Source: Porphyromonadaceae bacterium UBA2751
GTDB lineage: Bacteria > Bacteroidota > Bacteroidia > Bacteroidales > Muribaculaceae
DNA length: 24,021 nucleotides
Assembly (NCBI GenBank): GCA_002353285.1
Contig: DEJJ01000008.1
Coordinates: 7,629-31,649, forward strand
Reading direction: 5' to 3'
Under the pieces are notes generated by a model. The model ran no database searches. It was not told the DNA's origin and saw only the letters and a program-made list of their open reading frames with translations. Both the position numbers and the translations under genes were made by a program. Of this stretch, positions 1-8,883 are shown one piece after another. Within the stretch, counting starts at the first letter, position 1; every line of letters starts with the position of its first letter.

Positions 1-22
1 GCACTAATTTTGCACTAATTTT
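1..22. repeat. 11-bp direct repeat, two perfect copies
   Basis: The unit GCACTAATTTT occurs twice head to tail at 1-11 and 12-22. It lies at the window edge, so more copies may lie to the left. It precedes the candidate promoter of the broken secreted-protein gene. Function unknown; it may belong to the class of short intergenic tandem repeats seen elsewhere in this window. Confidence 0.6.
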
Positions 23-69
23 GGATAAAATGCTATCGCCCGCAATGGGGGCATTAATAAAAAAAGTAG

Positions 70-77
70 TAAATTTG
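70..77 (+). promoter_or_regulatory. Candidate Bacteroidetes -7 promoter element
   Basis: TAAATTTG at 70-77 matches the Bacteroidetes -7 consensus TAnnTTTG exactly and is followed by CAGCC, a context common after such elements. No convincing -33 TTG lies 19-21 nt upstream, so the call rests on the -7 box alone. Transcription would start near position 84, leaving a leader of about 75 nt before the ATG at 159. Confidence 0.45.
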
Positions 78-158
78 CAGCCGCTATCCGCAAGCAATAA
101 ACCAAAGCAACCATCACTATAAACCCACACATGAAACAATCATAACAACAATTAAATC

Positions 159-2193
159 ATGAACAAGACATTACTCGCTGCACTCGCTGCGCTCGCACTC
201 GCCCTTCCAGCGATGGCGCAGCAGGCACAGGTGCCACAATTCATTGGCAACCTGGTGTATGAGACCGATCTTAACAACAGCTTCGACAACCTGCGAGGCA
301 TCTACAAGATCAAGCCAGCCCAGTCCATTGAGCTCGACACAGTGTATGTGAGCACAATGATGAACGCCAACGGTGGCGGCGTGTTCCGCAACCACCTGTT
401 CCAGTTTATCAACTATATTGACGCTGGCGGCTACATGCCATCGCAGAGCGCCATCTGTGCGAGTGCTACATCGACCCTGATGGCAGTGTGGACTGGGGCC
501 GCCCAGGCTTGCGCTACGGCGCCACTGTGCCCGAGGAGATGGCCGCAGCGGGCGGCATGCTCGTTGAGAACCCAGCCACTGGCGAGCTTTATGGCATCTA
601 CGAGGCCAACTATGGCTACAGCTCAATGCTGGCACGTGCCGACCTGACAAACCTCACTCGTGAGGATATAGCTGAACTTAATAATTACTACCTGTGCATC
701 GCATGCAACTACGAGGGGCGCCTCTACGGTGTAGACGACTCGGGTTTGCTCTACGAGATTGACACCACCACAGGCCAGGAAACCGAGGTGGGCGACACTG
801 GTGTTTGGCCCGAGAATGTGGACCAGAGCATGTGCTTCGACCCAGCCACTGGGCACCTGTGGTGGGCCACTACGGTCGACGAAGAAGGTGTGCTCTACGA
901 GATTGACCCTGCTACCGCACAGGCCACCGAGGGCGCGGCACATTCCCCTGGCAAGAGCGCTTCTTCGCCCTCTCTATAGCCGAGAAAACCTCTTCACTGG
1001 CAGCTCCAGGTGCTGTGACCGACCTGCAGGCCAACTTTGCACAGGGCTCATGCACTGGCACAGTCGCTTTCACCCTGCCCAGCACCACCGCCTATGGCAA
1101 GCCTTTGAGTGGCGATGTTACCTACTGTGTGATGGCTGGCGGTGCTAAGGTGGCACAGGGCACCGCAGCTGCTGGCAGCAACATCAGCGAGCAGCTCACG
1201 CTGCCAAGCGGCAACACTCGACTGCGCGTCTATGCTTCCAATGAAGCTGGCGAGGGCCCCGATGCCACATTGACCCTGTGGATAGGCTACGACGTGCCTG
1301 CAGCACCCGAGTATGTGCTTCTCGACATCGATGCCCAGGGCAACGCCATCATCACTTGGGATGCTGTGACCGAGAGCCTGAACGGTGGCTACTTCGATGC
1401 CAGCAATGTAGTCTACTCCATCGCTTGCTATATGGATGATGTTGTGATTACCACAGCATCGCGGTCGACCGAGGCTGTGATTAACTTGAACATTACAGAG
1501 CGCAAGCCATGTCATGTGGGCGTGCAGGCCTTAAATGGCGGCCAGCGCAGTGCCGAGACTCTCTCAAACAACGCAGCCACTGGCCTGCCACTGCAAGTGC
1601 CCTTCCAGGAGGACTTTGACACCGAGCAGGGTGCCAGCCTCTACACTGTGCTCGACAGCAACCACGATGGCTACACCTGGCAGTGGACCGGTGAGACGTT
1701 TGGCACCTACGTCTACAAGTACAACAAGGAGCAGGCGGCCGACGACTGGTTCATCACTCCGCTGATTCAGCTTCAAGAGGGGGTGCAATACCGCTTCTAC
1801 TTCGATGCACGCCCCATGGGTAGTGAATATCCCGAGACTGTGAGCGCCTTCTACGGCCAGGGCATGCACACCGATCAATACACCCAGCTGCTTGAGGCGA
1901 CCGAGATTAATGGTGAGCAACTCTTCACGCTGCCATTCACTCCCGCTGCCACCGGTGCCTATCGCATGGCAATCCATGTGACAAGCCCAGCTAACCGTCT
2001 CAACCTCGTGCTCGACTACATCGGGGTGGAGAGTGATGGCGTTGAGGCTATTACCGATGTCAATAGCGAGCCCACCAGCGGTCCAGTGGAGTTTTACACC
2101 CTTGATGGACGCCGCGTGAGTGCAGGCTCTGCTACCGAGCATGGCATCTACATCATGCGCCAGGGCAACAAGGCCATCAAGGTGGTGAAGTAG
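159..2193 (+). pseudogene. T9SS-sorted secreted protein, broken by two frameshifts
   Basis: Three overlapping reading frames join into one protein of about 678 residues if one base is restored at each of two places. Frame one (from ATG 159) starts with a signal peptide, MNKTLLAALAALALALPAMA. The frame changes near 455-460, where the sequence continues as ECYIDPDGSVDWGRPG, and again near 930-937, where it continues as GTFPWQERFFALSIAE. The middle part has repeated LYGVDD and LYEIDPAT strings resembling a beta-propeller. Residues after about 280 look like two fibronectin-III-type domains. A choice-of-anchor/cleaved-adhesin-like module follows (DDWFITPLIQL). The end (VEFYTLDGRRV ... GIYIMRQGNKAIKVVK) resembles a type A T9SS C-terminal sorting domain. 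Both shifts have the same sense, each equal to one lost base. No slippery heptamer is seen at either site, so programmed frameshifting is unlikely. Either a recent pseudogene or assembly indels; ligand unknown. Confidence 0.8.
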
Positions 2194-2197
2194 ATTT

Positions 2198-2253
2198 CAG
2201 AAGTCAGATTTCAGAAGTCAGAAATCAGATGTCTGATTTCTGACTTCTGTCAT
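2198..2253. repeat. Heptad repeat array with inverted halves
   Basis: Eight 7-nt units run without gaps: CAGAAGT, CAGATTT, CAGAAGT, CAGAAAT, CAGATGT, then CTGATTT, CTGACTT, CTGTCAT. The last three are the reverse-complement type of the first five. The array starts 5 nt after the stop codon of the broken secreted protein and reaches within 2 nt of the stop codon of the convergent AMP-ligase gene. Confidence 0.85.
2212..2249. terminator. Perfect 18-bp palindrome between convergent genes
   Basis: The 18 bases at 2212-2229 are the exact reverse complement of 2232-2249, with only TG between them. The structure is built from the heptad repeats and sits between two convergent stop codons, so it could act as a bidirectional terminator. 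There is no long T-run directly after either arm, so an mRNA 3'-end stabiliser is an alternative. Confidence 0.5.
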
Positions 2254-2254
2254 C

Positions 2255-3874
2255 TTATTGATACAGGAAGCGCTTGATGCTCATTTTGGGAGTTTTCTCA
2301 AATGGCGACTCCATCATCTCCACCTTGGCTATCTTGCTGTAGGCTGGTAGCGATTTGTTGGCCTCGAGGCGAATGGTATTAGCGATGCCAGCCTTAGCGT
2401 CGGTGGTCATTTCGAGGTATTGCTCGCAATAGACAAGCGCTGTGATCTTGCCGTCACGGTCCACCACCAGGCACTCATCAACGTGCTGGCAATTAGCAAG
2501 CACAGCCTCAATCTCCTCGGGGTAGATGTTCTGACCCGATGAGTTGAGAATCATCGACTTGATGCGCCCACGAATGAAGATGTTGCCATGCTTGTCGATT
2601 ATTCCCAGGTCGCCAGTGCGGAACCACCCGTCGCTGGTAAAGGCTGCCGCAGTGGCCTCGGGGTTCTTGTAGTAGCCAATGGTGAGGTTGGCACCTCGTG
2701 CCTGGATTTCGCCAGGCGTGTGCTGTGGGTCGTCGCTATCAATGCGCACCTCATGCACTTGCTTGCCGCATGAGCCAGGCACAAATTCCTTCCACCACGA
2801 GTAGCCCAGCAGCGGGCATGCCTCGGTCATTCCAAATCCCACGGTGAACGGCAGCTTCATCTTCTTGAAGCATCGCTCGGCCTCGGGGTTGAGTGCAGCA
2901 CCACCCATGATGAAACACTGCACTTGACCACCAAACACCTTCATGATGGTTTTGCGTGCCATTTGGTAAATCAGCGATTTCATGCCTGGGATGAACATTA
3001 ATTTTTTCCTTTTTTCCAGTGCCGGCTTTATTGAATTAGAATAGATTTTTTCCATCACCAGTGGAACGGTGATGACCATGTAAGGCCTCACCTCTTGCAT
3101 CGCTTTGAGCAAGGTGGTGGGCGATGGCGTCTTGCCCAGGAAATAGACCGTTACACCATCCACATTAGGATGGATGAACTCGATAGCCAGGCCGTACATG
3201 TGGGCCATGGGCAGCATCGAGACGATGGTCTCGCCAGGAGTGTTGGGGAAATGAGCGTTGGCAAACTCGTCGGTGTCGCTCATGGCTCCATAGGTGAGCA
3301 TCACGCCCTTGGGAGTGCCAGTGGTGCCCGACGTGTAATTGATTATCGCCAGGTCGTGGAAGTTGTCGCCCGGATAGGTGACATCGCCTGGCATCATGCC
3401 ACTGGGATAGTTGTTGCTGAAGTCCTTCTCGCGGCTGTCCCAAGCCTGAGCAATTTCCTCGTCGCGGTGCCACAGCATGGTGTTGTCCTTCACGTTGATG
3501 GCGGCGCGCACATGAGGCATGTCGTCGGGGTTCATCTTCTCCCAGATGTCATCGTTCGTGAAGATCATCACGCTATCGGAATGATTGGTGAGGCGCGACA
3601 CGCTGCTGGGATGGAAGTCGGCGAGGATGGGCACCACCACACGCTCATTCACGTTGATGCCCCAAAACGTCATTGCCCATCGTGCACTGTTGCGTGCACA
3701 GATGGCGATTTTGTCGCCTTTCTTGATTCCTGCAGCAGCAAAGAAAAGCCGCATCTGTTCAACGTGAGCGGCAAGATTGCCGTAGGTGAACGACTCGCCA
3801 CCGAAATCGCAAAGTGCTTTCAGGTTCCAATTATTGCGAATGGTATTCTCCAGTGTTTTCAAGTAGTGCTTCAT
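2255..3874 (-). CDS. AMP-dependent acyl-CoA synthetase/ligase (FadD-like)
   Basis: A 539-residue member of the adenylate-forming enzyme superfamily, expected to activate a carboxylic acid, probably a fatty acid, to an acyl-AMP and then an acyl-CoA or other thioester in the cytoplasm. Visible core motifs are the P-loop-like YTSGTTGTPKG at residues 180-190, GFGMTE at 346-351, GWFRTGDLG at 416-424 and RGRIKSMI at 435-442. The C-terminal KTPKMSIKR near 527-535 places a lysine (about K534) where the family has its catalytic lysine. Length is normal for the shorter long-chain acyl-CoA synthetases. No signal peptide is seen. It is the last gene of the minus-strand block, starting 16 nt after the CapA-like stop codon, so it is probably cotranscribed. 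Chain-length specificity cannot be read from sequence; an aryl or peptide-type acid substrate is less likely but not excluded. Confidence 0.88.
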   Translation of the reverse strand: MKHYLKTLENTIRNNWNLKALCDFGGESFTYGNLAAHVEQMRLFFAAAGIKKGDKIAICARNSARWAMTFWGINVNERVVVPILADFHPSSVSRLTNHSDSVMIFTNDDIWEKMNPDDMPHVRAAINVKDNTMLWHRDEEIAQAWDSREKDFSNNYPSGMMPGDVTYPGDNFHDLAIINYTSGTTGTPKGVMLTYGAMSDTDEFANAHFPNTPGETIVSMLPMAHMYGLAIEFIHPNVDGVTVYFLGKTPSPTTLLKAMQEVRPYMVITVPLVMEKIYSNSIKPALEKRKKLMFIPGMKSLIYQMARKTIMKVFGGQVQCFIMGGAALNPEAERCFKKMKLPFTVGFGMTEACPLLGYSWWKEFVPGSCGKQVHEVRIDSDDPQHTPGEIQARGANLTIGYYKNPEATAAAFTSDGWFRTGDLGIIDKHGNIFIRGRIKSMILNSSGQNIYPEEIEAVLANCQHVDECLVVDRDGKITALVYCEQYLEMTTDAKAGIANTIRLEANKSLPAYSKIAKVEMMESPFEKTPKMSIKRFLYQ

Positions 3875-3890
3875 TGTGTTTTGTGTGTTT

Positions 3891-4832
3891 TCAGTTGTGA
3901 ATGATGTGTGGGATGCAGTTGTGGATGTAGATTACTGTGGTGGTGGCCTGCAAGGTGTCGCACGTGATTTTGAGGGTGGCGATGCCAGCGCGGGCATTGA
4001 TGTCGCGCTTCTGGTCGAAGATGAAGTTGCCCAGGCTGTAGTAGATGGGCTTGCCACGATAGTGCTCCACGCTCTGCATTGTGTGGGTGTGGTGGCACAC
4101 GAGGCAGTCGGCACCAGCGTCGATGAGCTTGTGAGCTTGAATCACCTGCTGCACTGCGGGCTCAAGCACATGCTCCCTGCCCCAGTGCAAGCTCACGATA
4201 ACGCAGCAGGCTGGGTCGTCGTGCTTGAGCTTGCGCACCCTTGCCAGCAGCAAGTCGAAGTCCTCCTGGCTCACACTGGGCTCGCCAGGCAAGTAAGGTG
4301 TGTTCTCGAGAGCGAGCCTTAGCGATGCGACAAGGTACACATTGCGCGGGTGAGAGGCAATGAGCACAGGCTGCACAGCCTGCTCCATGTTGTGGCCAGC
4401 CCCGATGGGCACCATGCCCGCCTTGATGATGTTGTTGCGGGTGTCGATGAGTGCCTCGCGTCCCTGGTCGATGCTGTGGTTGTTGGCAAGGTTAAGGTGG
4501 GTGATGCCGTGTTCCTTGAGTGTTGTGAGCCACTCAGGCTCGCCACGGAACACAAAATTCTTATATACTGGAGCCTCAATCTTGGTGGCAGGACACTCAA
4601 GATTGGCAATCACCACCTGCGAAGCCTTGAAAAGAGAGTCCACTTCGGGAGTGAACAGGAAATGAGTGTCGCCGCCGTGTCGCTCAATTGCCTGGCGCAC
4701 GCCACGGTCGAGCAACACGTCGCCGGTGAAAGTCACCGTCAACGTGTCGCCCGCGTGCATTGTGCTGGCCACTTGAGCCATGAGCAGCAGTAGCAGTGTT
4801 TTAGCAACCAGTGCTGTAGAAGAAGTGCTCAT
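3891..4832 (-). CDS. CapA-family metallophosphatase-like protein
   Basis: A 313-residue protein of the CapA/PgsA-type fold (PGA_cap), related to calcineurin-like phosphoesterases and found in poly-gamma-glutamate capsule loci and many others. Motifs are FTGDVLLDRG at 35-44, NLE at 77-79, NLANNHSIDQG at 114-124, SLHWG at 214-218, HHTHTMQ at 247-253 and YSLGNFIFD at 265-273. These are the expected metal-site loops. A hydrophobic N-terminus (residues about 7-27) suggests export. I chose the ATG at 4832. The frame extends to a TTG at 4862, but the ATG places the hydrophobic segment near the N-terminus. It overlaps the end of the DUF3160 gene by 32 nt. No PgsB/PgsC-like genes are nearby, so a poly-glutamate role is not supported; the substrate is unknown. 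Confidence 0.85.
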   Translation of the reverse strand: MSTSSTALVAKTLLLLLMAQVASTMHAGDTLTVTFTGDVLLDRGVRQAIERHGGDTHFLFTPEVDSLFKASQVVIANLECPATKIEAPVYKNFVFRGEPEWLTTLKEHGITHLNLANNHSIDQGREALIDTRNNIIKAGMVPIGAGHNMEQAVQPVLIASHPRNVYLVASLRLALENTPYLPGEPSVSQEDFDLLLARVRKLKHDDPACCVIVSLHWGREHVLEPAVQQVIQAHKLIDAGADCLVCHHTHTMQSVEHYRGKPIYYSLGNFIFDQKRDINARAGIATLKITCDTLQATTTVIYIHNCIPHIIHN

Positions 4833-7218
4833 TATCGAGGGGCTTGCCGTCGAGAGGCACAATCAGTTCCTCCATCCACGATGGAATGCCCTTGTTAGGT
4901 TGAGACTTGAGCTGTTGCTGCCACTCCTCGTCGGTAGTGCGTGGTGCAGCCACATCCTCTTGGAACTCACGATAGGAGAACACTGCTCCACGAGTAAGGT
5001 AGAGGTAACCACCCACCTCGACCACAACGTAGATTTCGTGGGCAGGTCCCACGGCCTCGTAAAGGACGCTCTTGTTGGGATTGTTGTCGGAATTGGCGGT
5101 GTAGACGTCGGCAATCACGGCGATGCTCTTGTCGGCACCAGTAACTGCCATGTCCCATTTGAGACCAGGCTCGGCACCGATGATTTGCAGAGTGATGTAC
5201 TCGAATGCAGAGCCTATGGCCTTGATTTGGTCAAGTTCCTGTCCATTGAGCATCTCGCCCTTGAGCTCCTTGCGGCTCACGTTGAGCAGGAACTGAGCCT
5301 TTTCACGCATCTGGGTGGTCACGTTCTTCATCTCGCTGGTCATCATTCCATAGTCCACGAGCACCTTGCTGGTGGCATCGAGCAGGTCGATAGCCTTGTT
5401 CCAGTAGGCCACATTGGGCTCAACATATCCCATGACGTTAGGCTCGGGCAGGTCGTCGCCCCCACCGCACTCAGCTCCCATGGGCTGCTTGGCGTAGAGG
5501 ATAGCATCGTGCTTGAGCTCGGCCCATGATGCCAGGGCGGTGTTCAGGTTCTTCTTCTCCCATGCAGGATTCTTCATGAAGTAGGGCATGTCGGCTGTCT
5601 TCTCGGTCATGGTCTTGAGAGTGAGCATCCACTTGTTGGACACGGTGGAGTTCCAGTCAATCTCATCCATGCGCTTGATCATGCGGTTCATGTTGTCGGT
5701 GTACTTGTCCCAGCGCTGGTTCTCCTTGAGCTCATCGATGAGGATGCTCATGGCGCCGTGGGCCTTCATGGCAGCAAAGATGTCGAGGCCCTTGGGCACA
5801 TCGCGCTTTGTGATCTCGCTGTCGTAGTCGACCATTTCTTGCAGCACCTCGCCGTCGGGCATGTAGCGCTGTGGCATGAGGTTGATTTTGCAGTGGCTTG
5901 AGCGCTCAAACTTGGGACGAATGCGAGTCATCTGCTCGTCCTTCTTCTCGATGGCAGTGCGCACACGCTTGAGGTCGGCCTCGCTGGTCATGTACTTGGA
6001 GAGTGTGGCTCCGTCGGCCTTCATGATGTCGTAGATGTTGAGCATGCTCAGGTTGTCGCTGTTGCCCATCAAGTAGGTGATGGGGTCGTCGATGGTCTTG
6101 TAGGTCTTGGTGTAGGCGTTGCTGCTGCCAATGGTGTTGGCAATAAGCAGCGCTGCTCGCAGCTGCTCGGGCTTGTCGCTACCGAAAGGTGCATTCTGCA
6201 GCCACATCATGCCCATGAAATAGCGCTTGAGAGCGTTGCTGCGGGTGTAATGGCCGCGTGGGCGATAGATGTCGTAAATGAACTTGAAATCGGTGTAGCC
6301 AAGGAAGGTTGAGTATTCGCTCTGTGCCGCCTTCACGTGCTTGATTTCCTGCTGTGCCAATTTAGCCCACTTAGCAGGCAGTGGCATGAGTTTCTTGCCC
6401 GAAAGCAGCGAGTGGGCGATGGCAAAATAGGTGGCGCTGCGCTGAGCAGCAGTTCGCATGTTGCCCTTTGAGGTCTTGGCCTTCTTCATCATGTCGGTGT
6501 AGAGCGCCTTGGTGTAGTCGGTCATGACCTTGAGCATCTTGCCCTCCTCCATCTTGCGCAGCATGAAGTCGAAGTACATGTGGAACGCCTGCAGGTAGAG
6601 GTCGGTGGTAACAAAACTTGGGAAAGCGTGGTAATCGTTGTTCTCGTAGATGTGGAACAACTGTTCCTGCTTCTCGGGCACGATGGCAAATCCATTGCGT
6701 GTGAGCGCATCGCGCAAGGTCTTGGGCATGTCCATCACTTGCATGGGGTTGGCCAGGTTGTCGATATTAGGCGACCACACAGGTTTTGCCTTAGTACCCA
6801 TGAGCTTCAAGTTGTTGTCCTTTAGCTGCTTCTCGGCTTTGTTGAGGCGGTCGAGGAACGCCTGCTCCTGCTGTGTGTAAGAGATTTTGGGCGCCTTGGT
6901 TTGCACCATTCCGTTGTCGCCCCAGTTGTAGGAATTGCTGTTGATGGCAAGTTCACGATACCATGAGGTCTGGTCGAAAAGGCCGCGCAGCTCGGCTTCC
7001 ATGATTACCTTGCCCTGTCGTGCTTCGAGAGCCGTCTTTAGCACCCTAATCTCGTAGAGGCTAAGTTGCGACACATCCATGTCGAGGTTAAGGTTGTCCT
7101 TAAGCTGCTCCACATCGATGCCACCCTTGCCGGGCACAATAACACTCGTGGTTCCTTGTGCGGACTGTGATCCCATCACAAGCACCATAAAAACTAGGAA
7201 AATAAAATACTTTTTCAT
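4801..7218 (-). CDS. Secreted protein, YARHG-like N-terminus plus DUF3160
   Basis: An 805-residue exported protein. Residues 1-22 form a signal peptide (MKKYFIFLVFMVLVMGSQSA). Residues about 53-90 fit the YARHG pattern: a leucine-rich start, EARQGK, then LRGLFDQTSWY. The segment from about 170 to near the C-terminus is of the DUF3160 type, with the recognisable stretch FPSFVTTDLYLQAFHMYFDF at 199-218. The biochemical role of DUF3160 is unknown to me. The ATG at 7218 shares its A with the TGA stop of the upstream VCBS-like gene (TGATG), and its 3' end overlaps the CapA-like gene by 32 nt, so the three genes are probably translated in a coupled way. A GTG one codon earlier is possible but less attractive. 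Domain naming is by pattern recognition. Confidence 0.82.
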   Translation of the reverse strand: MKKYFIFLVFMVLVMGSQSAQGTTSVIVPGKGGIDVEQLKDNLNLDMDVSQLSLYEIRVLKTALEARQGKVIMEAELRGLFDQTSWYRELAINSNSYNWGDNGMVQTKAPKISYTQQEQAFLDRLNKAEKQLKDNNLKLMGTKAKPVWSPNIDNLANPMQVMDMPKTLRDALTRNGFAIVPEKQEQLFHIYENNDYHAFPSFVTTDLYLQAFHMYFDFMLRKMEEGKMLKVMTDYTKALYTDMMKKAKTSKGNMRTAAQRSATYFAIAHSLLSGKKLMPLPAKWAKLAQQEIKHVKAAQSEYSTFLGYTDFKFIYDIYRPRGHYTRSNALKRYFMGMMWLQNAPFGSDKPEQLRAALLIANTIGSSNAYTKTYKTIDDPITYLMGNSDNLSMLNIYDIMKADGATLSKYMTSEADLKRVRTAIEKKDEQMTRIRPKFERSSHCKINLMPQRYMPDGEVLQEMVDYDSEITKRDVPKGLDIFAAMKAHGAMSILIDELKENQRWDKYTDNMNRMIKRMDEIDWNSTVSNKWMLTLKTMTEKTADMPYFMKNPAWEKKNLNTALASWAELKHDAILYAKQPMGAECGGGDDLPEPNVMGYVEPNVAYWNKAIDLLDATSKVLVDYGMMTSEMKNVTTQMREKAQFLLNVSRKELKGEMLNGQELDQIKAIGSAFEYITLQIIGAEPGLKWDMAVTGADKSIAVIADVYTANSDNNPNKSVLYEAVGPAHEIYVVVEVGGYLYLTRGAVFSYREFQEDVAAPRTTDEEWQQQLKSQPNKGIPSWMEELIVPLDGKPLDNEHFFYSTGC

Positions 7219-7775
7219 CACTTTAAGGAATTAATATTGGGTAAATAATGATAGCATTGTTGGATAGTGCTGCACGAGGCGATGTGACGCTCGAATCCCA
7301 TCCCAAATCCGTGCCAAGCGTAGTCGCTCACCTCGTAGGTGCCGCTTGAGTTCAGCTCAATGGCTCGAATCTTGTTGCCGTCGACCACAGTGAAGTCGAC
7401 CAGCTCGCCGCCCAGTCGGCTGCCCAGCCACAGTGGCCTGATGTCGCCATTGAAGTCCTTGAACACGAACACCCTGCGGCTGGGCTTCTTGAAGTAGCGC
7501 GAAGCTCGGAACACGCCCACCACAGCGTCGGTTGAGCCGTCGCCGTTGACATCGGCAGTGGCAAAGCGGTAGACTGGGCAGTTGAGTTGCCATGTGCCAG
7601 TGATGGAGTCGTTGTGAGCGAGGGTTATGGTCCACACATCGGTTGCTTGCTTCACGATGTCGAAATGCTGGGTTTGAGCTCGCAATGGGCTAAAAACCAA
7701 GGCAATCGCCATTGAAGCACCAATTAATAAGGTGCCATGCAGCGATTGCCTTATGTGTTGCACTGTAGTATCCAT
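7218..7775 (-). CDS. Small secreted VCBS/FG-GAP-like protein
   Basis: About 185 residues from the ATG at 7775. An N-terminal hydrophobic segment (LLIGASMAIALVFSPLRAQ) looks like a signal sequence. The middle holds FATADVNGDGSTDAVVGVF, whose DxNxDGxxD spacing is the calcium-binding loop of FG-GAP/VCBS repeats. A weaker second copy may be FKDFNGDIRPLWLG. Only one clear loop is present, too few for a whole beta-propeller. The frame could start at a TTG at 7868, but that would overlap queA and read through a repeat array, so the ATG is preferred. Its stop codon overlaps the DUF3160 start by one base, which suggests the two exported products work together. Function unknown. Confidence 0.72.
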   Translation of the reverse strand: MDTTVQHIRQSLHGTLLIGASMAIALVFSPLRAQTQHFDIVKQATDVWTITLAHNDSITGTWQLNCPVYRFATADVNGDGSTDAVVGVFRASRYFKKPSRRVFVFKDFNGDIRPLWLGSRLGGELVDFTVVDGNKIRAIELNSSGTYEVSDYAWHGFGMGFERHIASCSTIQQCYHYLPNINSLK

Positions 7776-7782
7776 GGTGGTT

Positions 7783-7820
7783 AAGAGTGAGAGTGGAGAG
7801 TGAGAGTTGAGAGTGGAGAG
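7783..7820. repeat. Short tandem array of 6-7-nt AGAGTG units
   Basis: Units read AAGAGTG, AGAGTGG, AGAGTG, AGAGTTG, AGAGTGG, AGAG. The array fills most of the 55-nt spacer between the queA stop codon (7831) and the ATG at 7775 of the next minus-strand gene. It begins 11 nt after the queA stop. It is purine-rich on the plus strand and has no recognisable hairpin. Confidence 0.75.
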
Positions 7821-7830
7821 ATTGCAGTGC

Positions 7831-8883
7831 TTAGTCGATAATGAGCATAGCGTCGCCGTAGCAACCAAACTGGTACTTCTCTTCGATAGCCACCTTATAG
7901 GCCTGCATTACAGTCTCATACCCGCCAAATGCACATGCCATCATGAGCATCACCGAGTAGGGTAGGTGGAAATTGGTGAGCAGTCCCTCGGCAGTGGTAA
8001 AGTCGTAGGGCGGGAAGATGAACTTGTTGGTCCATCCGTCGAAGGGCTTGATGTAGCCATTCATGCTCACCGAGCTCTCCATTGCGCGGAGAGTGGAAAC
8101 GCCGATGGCGCACACTTTGTGTCCCTGCTCTCGGCGAGCATTCACTCGCTCGGCCACTTCGGCAGGGATGATCATCTGCTCGCTGTCCATGCGATGCTTG
8201 GTGAGATCTTCAACATCGATGTTTCGGAAACTTCCCAATCCCAGGTGCACGGTAATGTATTCATCATGTATGCCCTTGATTTCCATGCGTTTTAGCAACT
8301 CTCGGCTGAAGTGCAAGTTAGCTGCTGGAGCCACAACAGCACCCTCGTTGCGAGCGAAGATAGTTTGGTACCGCTCCTCGTCTTCGGGTTCCACCTCGCG
8401 CTTGATGTAGTAGGGCAGAGGAGTGTGTCCGAGCGCATAGAGGTTGCGCTTGAACTCCTCGTGGTCGCCGTCGTAGAGGAAGCGCAGCGTGCGGCCGCGC
8501 GACGTGGTGTTGTCGATTACCTCGGCCACCATACCCTCGTCGAGCCCAAAGTAGAGCTTGTTGCCAATGCGAATTTTGCGTGCAGGCTCCACCAGCACAT
8601 CCCACAGCTTGTTCTCCTCGTTGAGCTCACGCAGCAGGAACACCTCAATCTTGGCGCCAGTCTTCTCCTTGTTGCCATTGAGCTTGGCAGGAAACACTTG
8701 CGTGTCGTTGAAGATAAAAGAGTCCTGATCGTCGAAGTAGTGGATGATGTCCTTGACCTGGCGGTGCTCGATGTCGCCGTCGCTGCGGTGCACCACCATC
8801 ATGCGCGCCTCGTCGCGGTTGGGCGACGGGTGCATAGCGATGAGCTCGCTGGGCATGTGGTTGTCAAATTCCGAAAGTTTCAT
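7831..8883 (-). CDS. queA: S-adenosylmethionine:tRNA ribosyltransferase-isomerase
   Basis: A 350-residue cytoplasmic enzyme that transfers and isomerises the ribosyl part of SAM onto 7-aminomethyl-7-deazaguanine at the wobble position of tRNAs, giving epoxyqueuosine. The start MKLSEFDNHMPSELIAMHP, the FNDTQVFPAKL segment near residue 58, GHTPLPYYI near 162 and ARNEGAVVAPAANLHFSREL near 183-202 are family hallmarks. HLGLGSFRNIDVEDL follows. Length is typical. The variant VVAPAANLHF, instead of the proteobacterial VAAPTAGLHF, agrees with what I recall from Bacteroidales homologues and is not a sign of damage. It follows truB in the block, an order I recall from related genomes. The ATG at 8883 is well placed. 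Confidence 0.95.
   Translation of the reverse strand: MKLSEFDNHMPSELIAMHPSPNRDEARMMVVHRSDGDIEHRQVKDIIHYFDDQDSFIFNDTQVFPAKLNGNKEKTGAKIEVFLLRELNEENKLWDVLVEPARKIRIGNKLYFGLDEGMVAEVIDNTTSRGRTLRFLYDGDHEEFKRNLYALGHTPLPYYIKREVEPEDEERYQTIFARNEGAVVAPAANLHFSRELLKRMEIKGIHDEYITVHLGLGSFRNIDVEDLTKHRMDSEQMIIPAEVAERVNARREQGHKVCAIGVSTLRAMESSVSMNGYIKPFDGWTNKFIFPPYDFTTAEGLLTNFHLPYSVMLMMACAFGGYETVMQAYKVAIEEKYQFGCYGDAMLIID

Noticed and set aside
450..940. Programmed ribosomal frameshifting in the broken secreted protein
   Set aside because: Neither junction shows a slippery heptamer or a downstream structure, and two such events in one gene of this type would be without precedent known to me.
3095..3904. Plus-strand open frame (269 residues) opposite the AMP-ligase gene
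   Set aside because: The AMP-ligase reading has all the family motifs. The plus frame has shadow-type composition and covers only part of the gene.
8284..8343. Altered queA motif (VVAPAANLHF) as a sign of lost activity
   Set aside because: The variant agrees with what I recall from Bacteroidales QueA proteins, and the rest of the protein is intact.
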